A DNA stretch of 64,000 nucleotides. It comes from Geomonas limicola. GTDB lineage: Bacteria > Desulfobacterota > Desulfuromonadia > Geobacterales > Geobacteraceae. The position numbers were made by a program, and so were the translations under genes. Numbering within the stretch: the first letter of the stretch is position 1; every line of letters begins with the position of its first letter. Below the pieces are notes generated by a model that was not told the origin of the DNA, ran no database searches, and saw only the letters and a list, made by a program, of their open reading frames with translations. The stretch lies in the NCBI RefSeq assembly GCF_014193675.1, contig NZ_BLXZ01000005.1:310001-374000 (forward strand), given 5' to 3'. Positions 44,552 to 53,333 of the stretch are shown here, piece by piece.

Positions 44552-44956
44552 TTACCCCGCAGCGATAGTGATTTCCGCCGCTTCGACCACCCCGTCACTG
44601 ATGGAGAAGGCCTTGGCGACCGGTTGCTCCCGGTCCAAAAGCGACACGATCAGGTGGTAGACGTTGGGGGTGAACGCCAGCCGGATGTCCTCCTCGGAGG
44701 GGCGGGCCGGAGACTCCGGGTGCGAGTGGTAGATGGCGACCATCTCCTGACCCTCGGCGCGCAGCGCCTTCACCACGGAGAACTGTTCCCTGGGTTCCAT
44801 GGTGAAGTGTTCGTTGCTGGCATCGGTATTGGTCATCGGGAAGTGGCTCTTGACGCAGCCATCGGTTCCACCCAGGATGCCGCAGACTTCCAGGGGAAAC
44901 CCCTGACGCGCGTGCTCGAGGACCGCGCGGTGGATCGCTTCTGGTATGGTCAGCAT
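44552..44956 (-). CDS. hcyD: JAMM/MPN metalloprotease for the sulfur carrier (HcyD-like)
   Basis: 134-residue Mov34/MPN zinc peptidase. The JAMM centre is complete: Glu23 (PLEVCG), His77 and His79 (HSHPES), Ser87 and Asp90 (PSEED). In the Wolinella pathway HcyD first trims the residue after the diglycine of HcyS and later releases homocysteine from the carrier. It starts one base after the HcyF stop, and the neighbouring carrier carries just such a blocked tail. It ends 101 bases before the sulfite reductase. Confidence 0.92.
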   Translation of the reverse strand: MLTIPEAIHRAVLEHARQGFPLEVCGILGGTDGCVKSHFPMTNTDASNEHFTMEPREQFSVVKALRAEGQEMVAIYHSHPESPARPSEEDIRLAFTPNVYHLIVSLLDREQPVAKAFSISDGVVEAAEITIAAG

Positions 44957-44957
44957 G

Positions 44958-45770
44958 TCAGTGCCCCAGGTCGCACACGGTCAGGGCGTCGACCTCGTCC
45001 TTAAGTTCGCTGATGCTGGGGTGCTCGCCGCAGATCGGGCACTTGGCGCTCTGCTTGATCGGGATCTCCCGGAACTTCATGCGCAGCGCGCTGTAGGTAA
45101 GCAGGCGCCCGGTCAAGAGGTCGCCGGCTCCCAACAGGTACTTGATCGCCTCGGTCGCCTGCAGGGTGCCCAGGACACCCGGCAGCACCCCGATGACGCC
45201 AGCCTGCGAACAGGTCGGGATGGCGTCCTTGGGGGGCGGTTCCGGGAAGATGCAGCGGTAACAGGGGGATTGACCCGGCAGCACCGTCATGGTCTGGCCG
45301 TCGAACTGGAGGATCCCGCCGTGGGAGTAGGGTTTGCCGGCCAGGACGCAGGCGTCGTTGATCAGGAACTTGGCGGCGAAGTTGTCGGTGCCGTCGATGA
45401 CGAAGTCGTACTCGGCGATCATCCCGGCGATGTTCTCGGCGGTGACCCAGGTGTCGTAGGTGACGACGTTGAGCTCCGGGTTGATGGCGATCATCTTTTC
45501 GCGGGCCGAGAGTACCTTGGGCTTGCCGATATCCGGGGTGAAGTGGATCACCTGGCGCTGCAGGTTGGAGAGATCCACGTTGTCCGCGTCCGCTATGCCG
45601 ATGGTGCCGACGCCGGCTGCCGCGAGGTAGAGGGCGATCGGAGCGCCCAGTCCGCCGGCGCCGATGATGAGCACGCGGCCGTTCAACAGCTTTTGCTGCC
45701 CTTTGCCCCCCACCTCCTTGAGCAGGATGTGACGCGAGTAGCGGGTGATCTGGTCCTCGGTCAGCTTCAT
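44958..45770 (-). CDS. hcyF: E1-like carrier-activating enzyme (HcyF; MoeB/ThiF family)
   Basis: 270 residues. Adenylates the C-terminal glycine of the sulfur carrier with ATP. Nucleotide motif GAGGLGAP (~37), the Arg-rich activating helix (NLQRQVIHF), the DGTDNF motif, and two CxxC zinc pairs (CYRC, CPIC). GGILQFDGQ and CSQAGVIGVLPGV are standard for the family. Overlaps the carrier gene by four bases (ATGA), so the two are translationally coupled. ThiF or MoeB roles are possible, but the MetY/HcyD/Sir context points to homocysteine synthesis. Confidence 0.94.
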   Translation of the reverse strand: MKLTEDQITRYSRHILLKEVGGKGQQKLLNGRVLIIGAGGLGAPIALYLAAAGVGTIGIADADNVDLSNLQRQVIHFTPDIGKPKVLSAREKMIAINPELNVVTYDTWVTAENIAGMIAEYDFVIDGTDNFAAKFLINDACVLAGKPYSHGGILQFDGQTMTVLPGQSPCYRCIFPEPPPKDAIPTCSQAGVIGVLPGVLGTLQATEAIKYLLGAGDLLTGRLLTYSALRMKFREIPIKQSAKCPICGEHPSISELKDEVDALTVCDLGH

Positions 45771-45982
45771 TGGGCGCCCCCGCCCATGAAGTAGAGGAAC
45801 TCGACGGTGTCGCCGTCCTTCACGGTGGTTGTCGAGAAAAGCTCGCGTTCGACGATGTCGCCGTTTACTTCGACGGTTACGTACTCTTTCTGGGCCACGT
45901 TCAAAGCGTCCAGCAACCCGTTCACCGAGAGGGTCGCTGTCTCGGCGACGCTCGCTGCTTTTCCGTTCACGGTAAGGTTCAT
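45767..45982 (-). CDS. hcyS: Ubiquitin-like sulfur carrier with masked C-terminus (HcyS)
   Basis: 71-residue beta-grasp protein of the ThiS/MoaD type. It ends GGG-Ala-Gln: a diglycine at 68-69 followed by two extra residues, so it must be processed before activation, which explains the adjacent JAMM protease. ThiS and MoaD end in GG without a tail; CysO of mycobacteria and HcyS of Wolinella have tails. A HcyS with a single Ala tail is known; the tail here is two residues. First gene after MetY, 36 bases away. Confidence 0.93.
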   Translation of the reverse strand: MNLTVNGKAASVAETATLSVNGLLDALNVAQKEYVTVEVNGDIVERELFSTTTVKDGDTVEFLYFMGGGAQ

Positions 45983-46018
45983 GTCTTCTCCTGATTCGTC
46001 TGGTGCTCGTGCAGTAAA

Positions 46019-47272
46019 TTAAGCCTTAGCGAGTGCCGCGGCAAAGTCTTCCAGGATGTCCTCGATGTCTTCAATCCCCACCGACACGCGAACCTGTTCC
46101 TCGCTTACTCCCATGAGGGCCTTGGTCGGCGCGTCGTAATCCGCACAGATGGTGCTCGCCGGGTGGATCACCAGCGTCTTGGTGTCGCCGATGTTGGCGA
46201 GGTTCTTGGCCAACTGCAGGGCGTTGATGACCCTGAATGCCGCGGCCTTGTCGGCCAGCCCGAAGGTGAGGAGACCGCCGAAGCGCCCCTGGAACTGGCG
46301 CGCCGCCACCTCGTGAAAGGGGGAGTCGGGAAGACCGGGATAGTTCACCCACTGCACCTTTTCATGACCTTTGAGGAACCGTGCGAGTTTCAGGGCGCTG
46401 GTGCAGTGGCGCTCCATCCGGAGCCCCAGGGTGTCGAGTCCCTCGCCGTGCAGGAAGGCGTTGAGCGGTGCGGCGCAGGCGCCTATATCCTTGTGGATCA
46501 GCTTCCGGGTGCGGGCGGTGAAGGCGAAGTTGCGGTACTTGCGGTAGAACTGCGCGAAGTGCGGGAACTTGTCGCTGTTCCAGTCGAAACTGCCGCAGTC
46601 GATGATCGCCCCGCCGATGGAGTTGGCGGTGCCGTTTATGTATTTGCTGGTGGAGTGGATGACGATATCGGCGCCAAACTCCTTCATCCGCGCCAGGTAG
46701 GGGGTCGAGACGGTGGCGTCCACCATGAGCGGGATGCCGTGACGCCGTGCGATAGCGGCGAGGGCGGCGATATCGGGGACGTCGAGCTTCGGGTTGCCGA
46801 TGGTTTCCACGAAGATCAGGCGGGTCTTTTCGTTGACCGCGGCTGCCACCGCGTCCAGATCGACGGGATCTACGAAGCGCGAAAGGATGCCGTAGTTCTC
46901 AAAGGTGTCCTTGAAAAGGGAGTAGGTCCCGCCAAACAGCGACGAGGAGGAAAGAATTTCGTCGCCGCTTCTGACGATGGCGAGTACGGCAGTTGAGATG
47001 GCTGCCATTCCGGAGGAGGTGACGATGCCGCCGATGCCGCCCTCCACTGCAGTGAGCCGCTTCTCCAAACTCTCCAACGTCGGGTTCCCGATCCTGGTGT
47101 AAACCTGGCCGATAGCCCGTCCCTTGAAAATGTCTTCCAGTTCCTCGGCACTTTGATAGGCAAATGCGGAGGCCTGCACGATGGCGGCCTTGGTGGCGCC
47201 GGCCGGACCGGGGACGCTCCCTCCATGGACCAGCAAGGTGTCCAACTTAACTGCACTTCTGGTTTCTGCCAC
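46019..47272 (-). CDS. metY: O-acetylhomoserine sulfhydrylase
   Basis: 417-residue Cys/Met-metabolism PLP enzyme. PLP lysine in HSTSKYINGTANSIGG; also SSGMAAISTAVLAI, FVETIGNPKLDVPD and VDATVSTPYL. Makes homocysteine from O-acetylhomoserine and a sulfur donor, either free sulfide or, in this type of cluster, the thiocarboxylate of HcyS. Start: GTG 47272 is preferred because AGGAGG lies four bases upstream; an ATG at 47302 would place that site inside the gene. Leads a - strand operon running to tusA/mnmA and divergent from cysPTWA. Confidence 0.93.
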   Translation of the reverse strand: MAETRSAVKLDTLLVHGGSVPGPAGATKAAIVQASAFAYQSAEELEDIFKGRAIGQVYTRIGNPTLESLEKRLTAVEGGIGGIVTSSGMAAISTAVLAIVRSGDEILSSSSLFGGTYSLFKDTFENYGILSRFVDPVDLDAVAAAVNEKTRLIFVETIGNPKLDVPDIAALAAIARRHGIPLMVDATVSTPYLARMKEFGADIVIHSTSKYINGTANSIGGAIIDCGSFDWNSDKFPHFAQFYRKYRNFAFTARTRKLIHKDIGACAAPLNAFLHGEGLDTLGLRMERHCTSALKLARFLKGHEKVQWVNYPGLPDSPFHEVAARQFQGRFGGLLTFGLADKAAAFRVINALQLAKNLANIGDTKTLVIHPASTICADYDAPTKALMGVSEEQVRVSVGIEDIEDILEDFAAALAKA

Positions 47273-47366
47273 AACCCCTCCTGTTAAGCATTCAGCAGCC
47301 AACTACCAGTCGATGCAGCGTGTCTCTGTCAGTCAAACAGCCTCGTCTGGACCTGGAATGGGGCTG

Positions 47367-47395
47367 AGATTAGATACAATGAGTAATATTGTCAA
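47367..47395 (-). promoter_or_regulatory. Sigma-70-like promoter of the metY operon
   Basis: On the - strand TTGACA (47395-47390), 17-base spacer, TAATCT (47372-47367). The -35 is perfect, the -10 weak, about 95 bases before the metY start. The rest of this 570-base divergent gap has a TTGACA at 47580 on + but no matching -10 at good spacing, and no riboswitch I recognise. Confidence 0.55.
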
Positions 47396-47735
47396 GAAAT
47401 AAAAAGCTAAAACACATTGATGTGGTGTGCAAAGGCCTCCTGAGAGTACCTACATGATTGCTGTCCTGCTGGTAATTGGTATCCGAGGGGAGATAACCGG
47501 TACCGGCCTCTAAGATACTGGCATATAAGGGATGATGCGGTAAAGCCTACTTTAAAGGTCGTGAAAGTAAAAAATAAACTTGACACGTAAATGGTGTAAT
47601 GTTAGTTGTTAGCCCACAAAGTCTGTCGGCTAATGGGTAAAGAGAAGTCAGGGTCGGGCTCACAACCTTGATCTTCAAGGTGGCTGTACGATAATCCTTG
47701 TAAAAATGGAGGGTTGCACAAAGGTAGGCGGGACG

Positions 47736-47762
47736 CGGTATACCTCGAAAAATCCGGTATAC
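47736..47762 (+). promoter_or_regulatory. Direct repeat CGGTATAC x2, operator candidate for the sulfate transporter
   Basis: CGGTATAC at 47736-47743 and 47755-47762, 19 bases apart (about two helical turns), 83 bases before cysP. The arrangement fits a regulator binding side by side; the regulator is unknown. Confidence 0.35.
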
Positions 47763-47844
47763 TCTCTCATCGTTGGAAGACGCTAATTTTTTTGAAGCTT
47801 CAGACTATAAAAACTATAGACTAGCGAACGTCAAGGGGCTGCTG

Positions 47845-48867
47845 ATGAATAAAGGGGTAGCACTTATCAGGACAATCACCGTGGTAGCGTTGCTGGTCCT
47901 GTTGCCAGCCATGGCTGGGGCGCAGATGGAACTGCTGAACGTCTCGTACGATCCGACGCGCGAGCTGTACCAGGAGATCAACAAGTCCTTTTCCAAACAG
48001 TGGAAACAGAAAACCTCCCAGACGCTGGTGATCAAGCAGTCGCATGGCGGGTCGGGAAAGCAGGCGAGGGCAGTCATCGATGGGCTCGAGGCAGATGTGG
48101 TGACGCTGGCCCTGGCCTATGACGTTGACGAGATCCGGATGAAGGCTCGGCTGCTTCCGGAACACTGGCAGCGGCGCTTGCCCGGCAACAGTGCTCCGTA
48201 CACCTCGACCATCGTCTTCCTGGTTCGCAAGGGGAATCCGCAACGGATCCACGACTGGAACGACCTGGTGCGCCCCGGGGTGAAGGTGATCACTCCCAAC
48301 CCGAAAACCTCCGGCGGTGCACGCTGGAACTACCTGGCGGCGTGGGCCTACGCCCTGAGGCAGCAGGGTGGGAATGATGCCCGCGCCAGGGAGTTTGTTA
48401 CCCGACTCTACGGCAATGTGCCGGTACTGGATTCCGGGGCACGCGGGGCAACCACGACCTTCGTACAGCGCGGCATGGGGGATGTGCTGATTGCCTGGGA
48501 GAATGAAGCCTACCTCGCGGTGAACGAACTGGGTAAGGATCGCTTCCAGATCGTGGTTCCCTCGATCAGCATCCTTGCCGAACCTCCCGTGGCGCTGGTC
48601 GACAAGGTGGTGGACAGGAAGGGGACGCGCAAGGCGGCGGAGGAGTACTTGAAATTCCTCTATTCAGCCGAGGGACAGGAAATTGCGGCCCGGCACTACT
48701 ACCGTCCGTTCGACAAGAAGGTGGCTGCCAAGTATGCCGAGCGGTTTGCCAAGCTGAACCTGGTGACCATCGACGACATTTTTGGCGGTTGGTCCAAGGC
48801 CCAAAAGCACCACTTCGCCGATGGTGGCATCTTTGATCAGATCTTTGTGAAGCAATTGAAGAGGTGA
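47845..48867 (+). CDS. Periplasmic sulfate-binding protein of the ABC importer
   Basis: 340 residues with signal peptide (cleavage near AGA-QM). Sulfate/thiosulfate-binding family: [70 protein letters not shown] and [25 protein letters not shown], which line the oxyanion pocket. Delivers sulfate to CysT/CysW/CysA encoded downstream. ATG 47845 is used; 24 upstream codons in frame are not signal-like. Sbp versus CysP (sulfate versus thiosulfate preference) cannot be decided. Confidence 0.93.
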   Translation: MNKGVALIRTITVVALLVLLPAMAGAQMELLNVSYDPTRELYQEINKSFSKQWKQKTSQTLVIKQSHGGSGKQARAVIDGLEADVVTLALAYDVDEIRMKARLLPEHWQRRLPGNSAPYTSTIVFLVRKGNPQRIHDWNDLVRPGVKVITPNPKTSGGARWNYLAAWAYALRQQGGNDARAREFVTRLYGNVPVLDSGARGATTTFVQRGMGDVLIAWENEAYLAVNELGKDRFQIVVPSISILAEPPVALVDKVVDRKGTRKAAEEYLKFLYSAEGQEIAARHYYRPFDKKVAAKYAERFAKLNLVTIDDIFGGWSKAQKHHFADGGIFDQIFVKQLKR

Positions 48868-48955
48868 AGCAATTGACAGTTGACGATGAAATGCCGTGAA
48901 GCAGTTGAATGACGACGAAATGATGCGAGACGATTGAAGGCTATTGAATAGTAGA
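48866..48955. repeat. Degenerate TTGA-based short repeats
   Basis: Between cysP and cysT, units such as CAATTGACAGTTGACGATGA and later degenerate copies. Same family as at 49.83-50.04 kb. Confidence 0.55.
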
Positions 48956-48996
48956 CGGGGGCGCTGGAACGGGCGCGTGTTGTTAGAGGAAGGACT

Positions 48997-49830
48997 ATGG
49001 GACTGTTTCGAAGAAAACATGCGGTACTGCCTGGTTTCGGGCCGTCGCTCGGCTACACCATCTTTTATTTGAGTGTCGTCGTGCTGATTCCCCTGTCGGC
49101 GCTCTTTTTCAAAACGGCGACCTTGAGCTGGGATCAGTTTGTCACCGCCGTGGCAGCACCTCGGGTGCTCGCTTCCTACCGGGTGACCTTCGGCTCGGCG
49201 CTGGTTGCCGCGGCGGTGAATGGGGTGTTCGGCGTCTTGGTGGCCTGGGTGCTGGTCCGCTACCGGTTCCCCGGCAAAAAGCTAATCGATGCTTTGGTCG
49301 ATCTCCCCTTTGCCCTTCCAACCGCTGTCGCCGGCATCACCCTGGCGAGCATCTACTCGGCCAACGGCTGGCTCGGCTCCCGTCTGGAGCCACTCGGCAT
49401 CAAGGTGGCATTTACTCCCGTGGGGATCATGGTTGCCATGATCTTCATCGGCCTTCCTTTCGTGGTGCGCACGGTGCAACCGGTTCTTGAAGAGTTGGAC
49501 CAGGAGATCGAGGAGGCTGCGAGTTGCCTGGGAGCCAGCCGCTGGCAGACCTTTTACCGAGTGTTGTTCCCGACAATGTTGCCGGCAATCCTGACCGGGT
49601 TTGCGCTTGCCTTTGCCCGCGCGGTCGGCGAATACGGCTCGATCATCTTCATCGCCGGTAATATGCCGATGGAATCCGAGATCACGCCGCTTTTGATCAT
49701 CACCAAGCTGGAGCAGTACGATTACGCCGGTGCCACGGCAATTGCGACTGTCATGCTGCTGGTCTCCTTCTTACTGCTGCTGTCCATCAATATGCTGCAG
49801 AAGTGGAGCCGCAGGTTTGCAGACAATTGA
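48997..49830 (+). CDS. cysT: Sulfate ABC transporter permease
   Basis: 277-residue permease with about six helices and the EAA loop EEAASCLGASRWQTFYRVLFPTMLP. The segment GEYGSIIFIAGNMPMESEITPLLIITKLEQYDYAGATAIA is characteristic of CysT (CysU). Pairs with CysW to form the membrane channel. Its last codons and stop (GAC AAT TGA) lie inside the first copy of the TTGACAAT repeat that fills the following gap, so the repeat seems to have shaped the C-terminus. Confidence 0.94.
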   Translation: MGLFRRKHAVLPGFGPSLGYTIFYLSVVVLIPLSALFFKTATLSWDQFVTAVAAPRVLASYRVTFGSALVAAAVNGVFGVLVAWVLVRYRFPGKKLIDALVDLPFALPTAVAGITLASIYSANGWLGSRLEPLGIKVAFTPVGIMVAMIFIGLPFVVRTVQPVLEELDQEIEEAASCLGASRWQTFYRVLFPTMLPAILTGFALAFARAVGEYGSIIFIAGNMPMESEITPLLIITKLEQYDYAGATAIATVMLLVSFLLLLSINMLQKWSRRFADN

Positions 49831-50042
49831 CGGAACACAATGGACGATTGACAATTGACAATTGACGATGAGAAGAACGCCACAAGACAATTGACAATGG
49901 ACAGTTGACGATTGACAACGAGAAGCATGACACCTTTGATTAAAGATATGCACCGCACCGGTCAAACCAGTCTTTTCTGCTGTTAACTGTCAAATGTCCA
50001 CCGTCAATTTTCAGCCAGTTAAATAACTGTCAATCGCCAATT
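49821..50042. repeat. TTGACAAT tandem repeats with inverted counterparts
   Basis: From 49821 to about 49920, repeated units (A)CAATTGAC(A/G)ATTGAC with 7-base periodicity. From 49981 to 50042 the complementary form recurs (AACTGTCAA, CCGTCAATT, ACTGTCAATCG), so the transcript can fold into a long imperfect stem between cysT and cysW. Traces of the same unit occur after cysP and at 61508-61538. Confidence 0.75.
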
Positions 50043-50060
50043 GGTTTATGCGAGGTTTTT

Positions 50061-50942
50061 ATGAACGTAGCTGCGAACATGAACAGAACGAACGGCAAGA
50101 ACGGCTCGAATGTCTCTGAACCGGCCTGGGTGCGGGTGCTGCTGACGGCGGTGGCGCTGGGATTCATCGCGCTGTTTCTGCTGCTGCCGCTGGGAGCCGT
50201 GTTCGCCCAGGCGCTGGAGAAAGGGTGGGACGCTTACCTGGCTGCCCTGAAGGAACCGGATACCCTGTCCGCCATCCGGCTAACCCTGATAACCGCTGTC
50301 CTCTGCGTGCCGGTGAACCTCCTTTTTGGCATCATCGCAGCTTGGGCCATCGCCAAGTTCAGTTTCCCCGGCAAGAGCTTCCTGGTCACCCTGATCGACC
50401 TCCCGTTCTCGGTGTCGCCGGTGGTCTCGGGCCTCATCTACGTGCTGATCTTCGGCCTGCAGGGGTGGCTGGGACCCTGGCTGCAGGCCCACGATATCAA
50501 GATCATCTTCGCGGTCCCCGGAATCGTGCTGGCAACCGTCTTCGTGACCTTTCCCTTTGTGGCCCGTGAGCTGATCCCCCTCATGGAATCGCAGGGGCGC
50601 GACGAGGAGGAGGCGGCGCTCACCCTGGGTGCCGGCGGATTGCAGACCTTTTTCCGGGTCACCTTTCCCAACATCAAGTGGGGGGTGCTCTACGGCGTGA
50701 TCCTCTGTAACGCCCGCGCCATGGGGGAGTTCGGCGCCGTCTCGGTGGTCTCCGGCCACGTGCGCGGTGCGACCAATACCATCCCACTGCAGGTCGAGAT
50801 CCTTTACAACGAGTACAGCTACGCTGCGGCCTTTGCCGTCGCCTCGCTCCTCGCACTTCTGGCCCTGGTGACCCTGGCGGTCAAGTCGGTTGCCGAGTGG
50901 AAGATTAACCAAACCCTGGTCACGCCGGGCTCCGAAAGGTAA
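50061..50942 (+). CDS. cysW: Sulfate ABC transporter permease
   Basis: 293-residue permease, second channel subunit of the sulfate importer. EAA loop [31 protein letters not shown], followed by [31 protein letters not shown], a CysW signature. ATG 50061 follows GCGAGG; the first ~20 residues are polar before the first helix. Five bases separate it from cysA. Confidence 0.95.
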   Translation: MNVAANMNRTNGKNGSNVSEPAWVRVLLTAVALGFIALFLLLPLGAVFAQALEKGWDAYLAALKEPDTLSAIRLTLITAVLCVPVNLLFGIIAAWAIAKFSFPGKSFLVTLIDLPFSVSPVVSGLIYVLIFGLQGWLGPWLQAHDIKIIFAVPGIVLATVFVTFPFVARELIPLMESQGRDEEEAALTLGAGGLQTFFRVTFPNIKWGVLYGVILCNARAMGEFGAVSVVSGHVRGATNTIPLQVEILYNEYSYAAAFAVASLLALLALVTLAVKSVAEWKINQTLVTPGSER

Positions 50943-50947
50943 AAGAC

Positions 50948-52015
50948 ATGAGCATCGATATCGTTGGTATCAGCAAGAATTTCGGGAGTTTCACCGCTCT
51001 AGACCAGGTGAGTCTCACGGTGCCCTCCGGTGAACTGGTGGCGCTTTTGGGTCCTTCCGGATCCGGCAAGACCTCGCTGCTGCGCATCATCGCCGGCCTG
51101 GAAACCCCGGACAGCGGCCACATCCTCTTTAATGGCGAGGAGGCGACGGCGCGCCAGGTCCAGGAACGCAAGGTGGGCTTCGTGTTTCAGCACTACGCAC
51201 TGTTTCGCCACATGACGGTCTATGACAACATTGCCTTCGGGCTCACGGTAAAGCCGAAGAAAACGCGCCCCTCGAAACTGGACATCAGGGACAAGGTGTT
51301 CAACCTCTTGAAGCTGATCCAGCTGGAACAGCTGGCGGATCGCTACCCGGCACAACTTTCGGGGGGGCAGCGCCAAAGGGTCGCGTTGGCCCGCGCCTTG
51401 GCGGTGGAGCCCCAGGTACTTCTGCTGGACGAGCCGTTTGGCGCTCTCGATGCCAAAGTGCGCCTGGAGCTTCGACGCTGGCTCAGGCGTCTGCACGACG
51501 AGATCCACGTCACCAGCGTCTTCGTCACCCACGATCAAGAGGAGGCGCTCGAAGTTGCCGATCGGATCGTGGTAATGAACCAGGGACGCATCGAACAACA
51601 GGGGACACCATCCGAGGTGTACGATCATCCAGCCACCCCTTTTGTCTTCGATTTCCTGGGGAACGTGAACCTGTTCCAGGGGAGGGTACACGAAGGCAAG
51701 GCGCGGGTTGCGGGATTGGAACTGGCCACGCCGGAACATGCCGCGGCCAGAAATGCACCGGCGGTGGGCTACGTCCGCTCGCACGACATCGAGATCGAGC
51801 GCGATGCCCTGGACGTGAGTGCCCTGGAGGCCGAGGTACGTTACGTACTTTCGGTGGGCCCGCTGGTGCGGGTGAACCTGGCCTTGACCGATGGCCACGG
51901 CATCGAGGTGGATCTTGCGCGGGACGTTGCCGACCGGTTGAGCCTCAGCGTGGGAGAGCGGGTCTATGCGCGTCCGCGCAAGGTCCGGGTCTTTACGGAG
52001 GACTATCAGATCTAG
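50948..52015 (+). CDS. cysA: Sulfate ABC transporter ATPase
   Basis: 355 residues: Walker [10 protein letters not shown] (~38), Q-loop [14 protein letters not shown], signature [15 protein letters not shown], Walker [17 protein letters not shown]-loop [16 protein letters not shown], and a C-terminal TOBE-like domain (~240-350) that often mediates regulation. It energises CysTW. Last gene of the transporter operon, followed by cysK after 156 bases with its own promoter. Confidence 0.96.
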   Translation: MSIDIVGISKNFGSFTALDQVSLTVPSGELVALLGPSGSGKTSLLRIIAGLETPDSGHILFNGEEATARQVQERKVGFVFQHYALFRHMTVYDNIAFGLTVKPKKTRPSKLDIRDKVFNLLKLIQLEQLADRYPAQLSGGQRQRVALARALAVEPQVLLLDEPFGALDAKVRLELRRWLRRLHDEIHVTSVFVTHDQEEALEVADRIVVMNQGRIEQQGTPSEVYDHPATPFVFDFLGNVNLFQGRVHEGKARVAGLELATPEHAAARNAPAVGYVRSHDIEIERDALDVSALEAEVRYVLSVGPLVRVNLALTDGHGIEVDLARDVADRLSLSVGERVYARPRKVRVFTEDYQI

Positions 52016-52038
52016 AAATTGTAAAACACAGTAGACAG

Positions 52039-52090
52039 GTCAAGTAAAAACCTAATTCTACTTGACAACTCCACAGGATAAATATAAAGA
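52039..52090 (+). promoter_or_regulatory. cysK promoter with overlapping inverted repeat
   Basis: TTGACA (52062-52067) and TATAAAGA (52083-52090) form a promoter with 15- to 17-base spacing. A perfect 8-base inverted repeat GTCAAGTA/TACTTGAC (52039-52046 and 52059-52066, 12-base spacer) covers the -35 box, as expected for a repressor or competing regulator. Confidence 0.55.
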
Positions 52091-52171
52091 TACAGAACAT
52101 CTCTCGTTAAAACTGCCGACCAGGCTCGCTATTTGCGCGGTTGAGACCCACATCTGAAAGGAGAACACGCC

Positions 52172-53125
52172 ATGTCCCGCATTTTCGAAGACAATTCCCA
52201 ATCTATCGGCAACACCCCGCTGGTGAAACTGAACCACGTCACCAAGGGAGCCCAGGCGACGGTGCTCGCCAAGATCGAAGGGCGCAATCCTGCCTACTCG
52301 GTTAAGTGCCGCATCGGTGCCAACATGATCTGGGATGCCGAGGCGCGCGGCGTGTTGAAACCCGGGGTCGAGATCGTCGAGCCGACCAGCGGCAACACCG
52401 GCATCGCGCTGGCCTACGTGGCCGCGGCACGCGGCTATAAGCTCACCCTGACCATGCCCGAGACCATGAGCATCGAGCGGCGTCGGGTGTTGGCTGCCCT
52501 GGGTGCGCAGCTCATCCTGACTCCGGGCTCCGCCGGCATGAAAGGGGCCGTTGCCAAGGCCGAGGAGATTGTCGCCTCCGACCCGCAGCGCTACTTCCTA
52601 CCGCAGCAGTTCAAGAACCCGGCTAACCCGGCCATCCACGAGAAAACCACCGGTCCCGAGATCTGGAACGACACCGAGGGCGCGGTCGACGTCATCGTTT
52701 CCGGGGTCGGCACCGGCGGCACCATCAGTGGCATCGCCCGCTACCTCAAAAAGGAAAAGGGGAAACAGATCATCGCGGTCGCCGTCGAGCCGAAGGAGAG
52801 CCCGGTGATCACCCAGAAGCTGGCCGGCCAGGAACTGAAGCCCGGCCCGCACAAGATCCAGGGGATCGGCGCCGGCTTCATCCCGGATACCCTCGACCTC
52901 TCGCTGGTGGATCGCGTCGAACAGGTCGACAGCAACGAAGCCCTCGAGTTCGCCCGTCGCCTGACCCGCGAGGAGGGGCTCCTGGTGGGGATCTCCAGCG
53001 GTGCTGCAGCGGCCGCCGCGGTGCGCCTCGCGAACCTGCCTGAGTTCGCCGGCAAGACCATCGTGGTGATCCTCCCCGACCTGGCCGAGCGCTACCTCTC
53101 CACGGCGCTGTTCGACGAAGCCTGA
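52172..53125 (+). CDS. cysK: Cysteine synthase (O-acetylserine sulfhydrylase)
   Basis: 317-residue beta-family PLP enzyme joining sulfide and O-acetylserine. PLP lysine in [11 protein letters not shown] (~45), substrate loop [15 protein letters not shown], phosphate-binding [10 protein letters not shown], and [15 protein letters not shown]. It competes with, or complements, the thiocarboxylate route for the sulfide produced in this region. Start ATG follows AAAGGAGA. Confidence 0.96.
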   Translation: MSRIFEDNSQSIGNTPLVKLNHVTKGAQATVLAKIEGRNPAYSVKCRIGANMIWDAEARGVLKPGVEIVEPTSGNTGIALAYVAAARGYKLTLTMPETMSIERRRVLAALGAQLILTPGSAGMKGAVAKAEEIVASDPQRYFLPQQFKNPANPAIHEKTTGPEIWNDTEGAVDVIVSGVGTGGTISGIARYLKKEKGKQIIAVAVEPKESPVITQKLAGQELKPGPHKIQGIGAGFIPDTLDLSLVDRVEQVDSNEALEFARRLTREEGLLVGISSGAAAAAAVRLANLPEFAGKTIVVILPDLAERYLSTALFDEA

Positions 53126-53150
53126 ACCGAGGCGGTAAACTGATGCGCAA

Positions 53151-53181
53151 AAAGCCCTGGCACTGCCGGGGCTTTTTTTTT
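53151..53181 (+). terminator. Rho-independent terminator after cysK
   Basis: AAAGCCCTGG pairs with CCGGGGCTTT around CACTG, followed by a run of nine T. Confidence 0.92.
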
Positions 53182-53281
53182 CGGTTCCCGGACAGGATAC
53201 GGCGTAGACCGGTTAACCTGCGGCTCCGGCGGGGGAGGGGAGTGCAGCCGAGTTATTTCGGTGATTTCCTGACAGGTAGTG

Positions 53282-53311
53282 TTGACAGTATGTCCTTTCC
53301 GCGGGTAATAT
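53282..53311 (+). promoter_or_regulatory. Sigma-70 promoter of the HybB-like gene
   Basis: TTGACA (53282-53287), 18-base spacer, TAATAT (53306-53311). Transcription would start about 16 bases before the start codon, giving a very short leader just holding AAGGAGG. Confidence 0.65.
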
Positions 53312-53333
53312 GCGCCGGAGTCAAGGAGGATTC

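Noticed and set aside
44958-45982. Thiamine (ThiS/ThiF) or molybdopterin (MoaD/MoeB) genes
   Set aside because: The carrier has residues after the diglycine and lies with a JAMM protease, sulfite reductase and MetY, which fits the homocysteine pathway instead.
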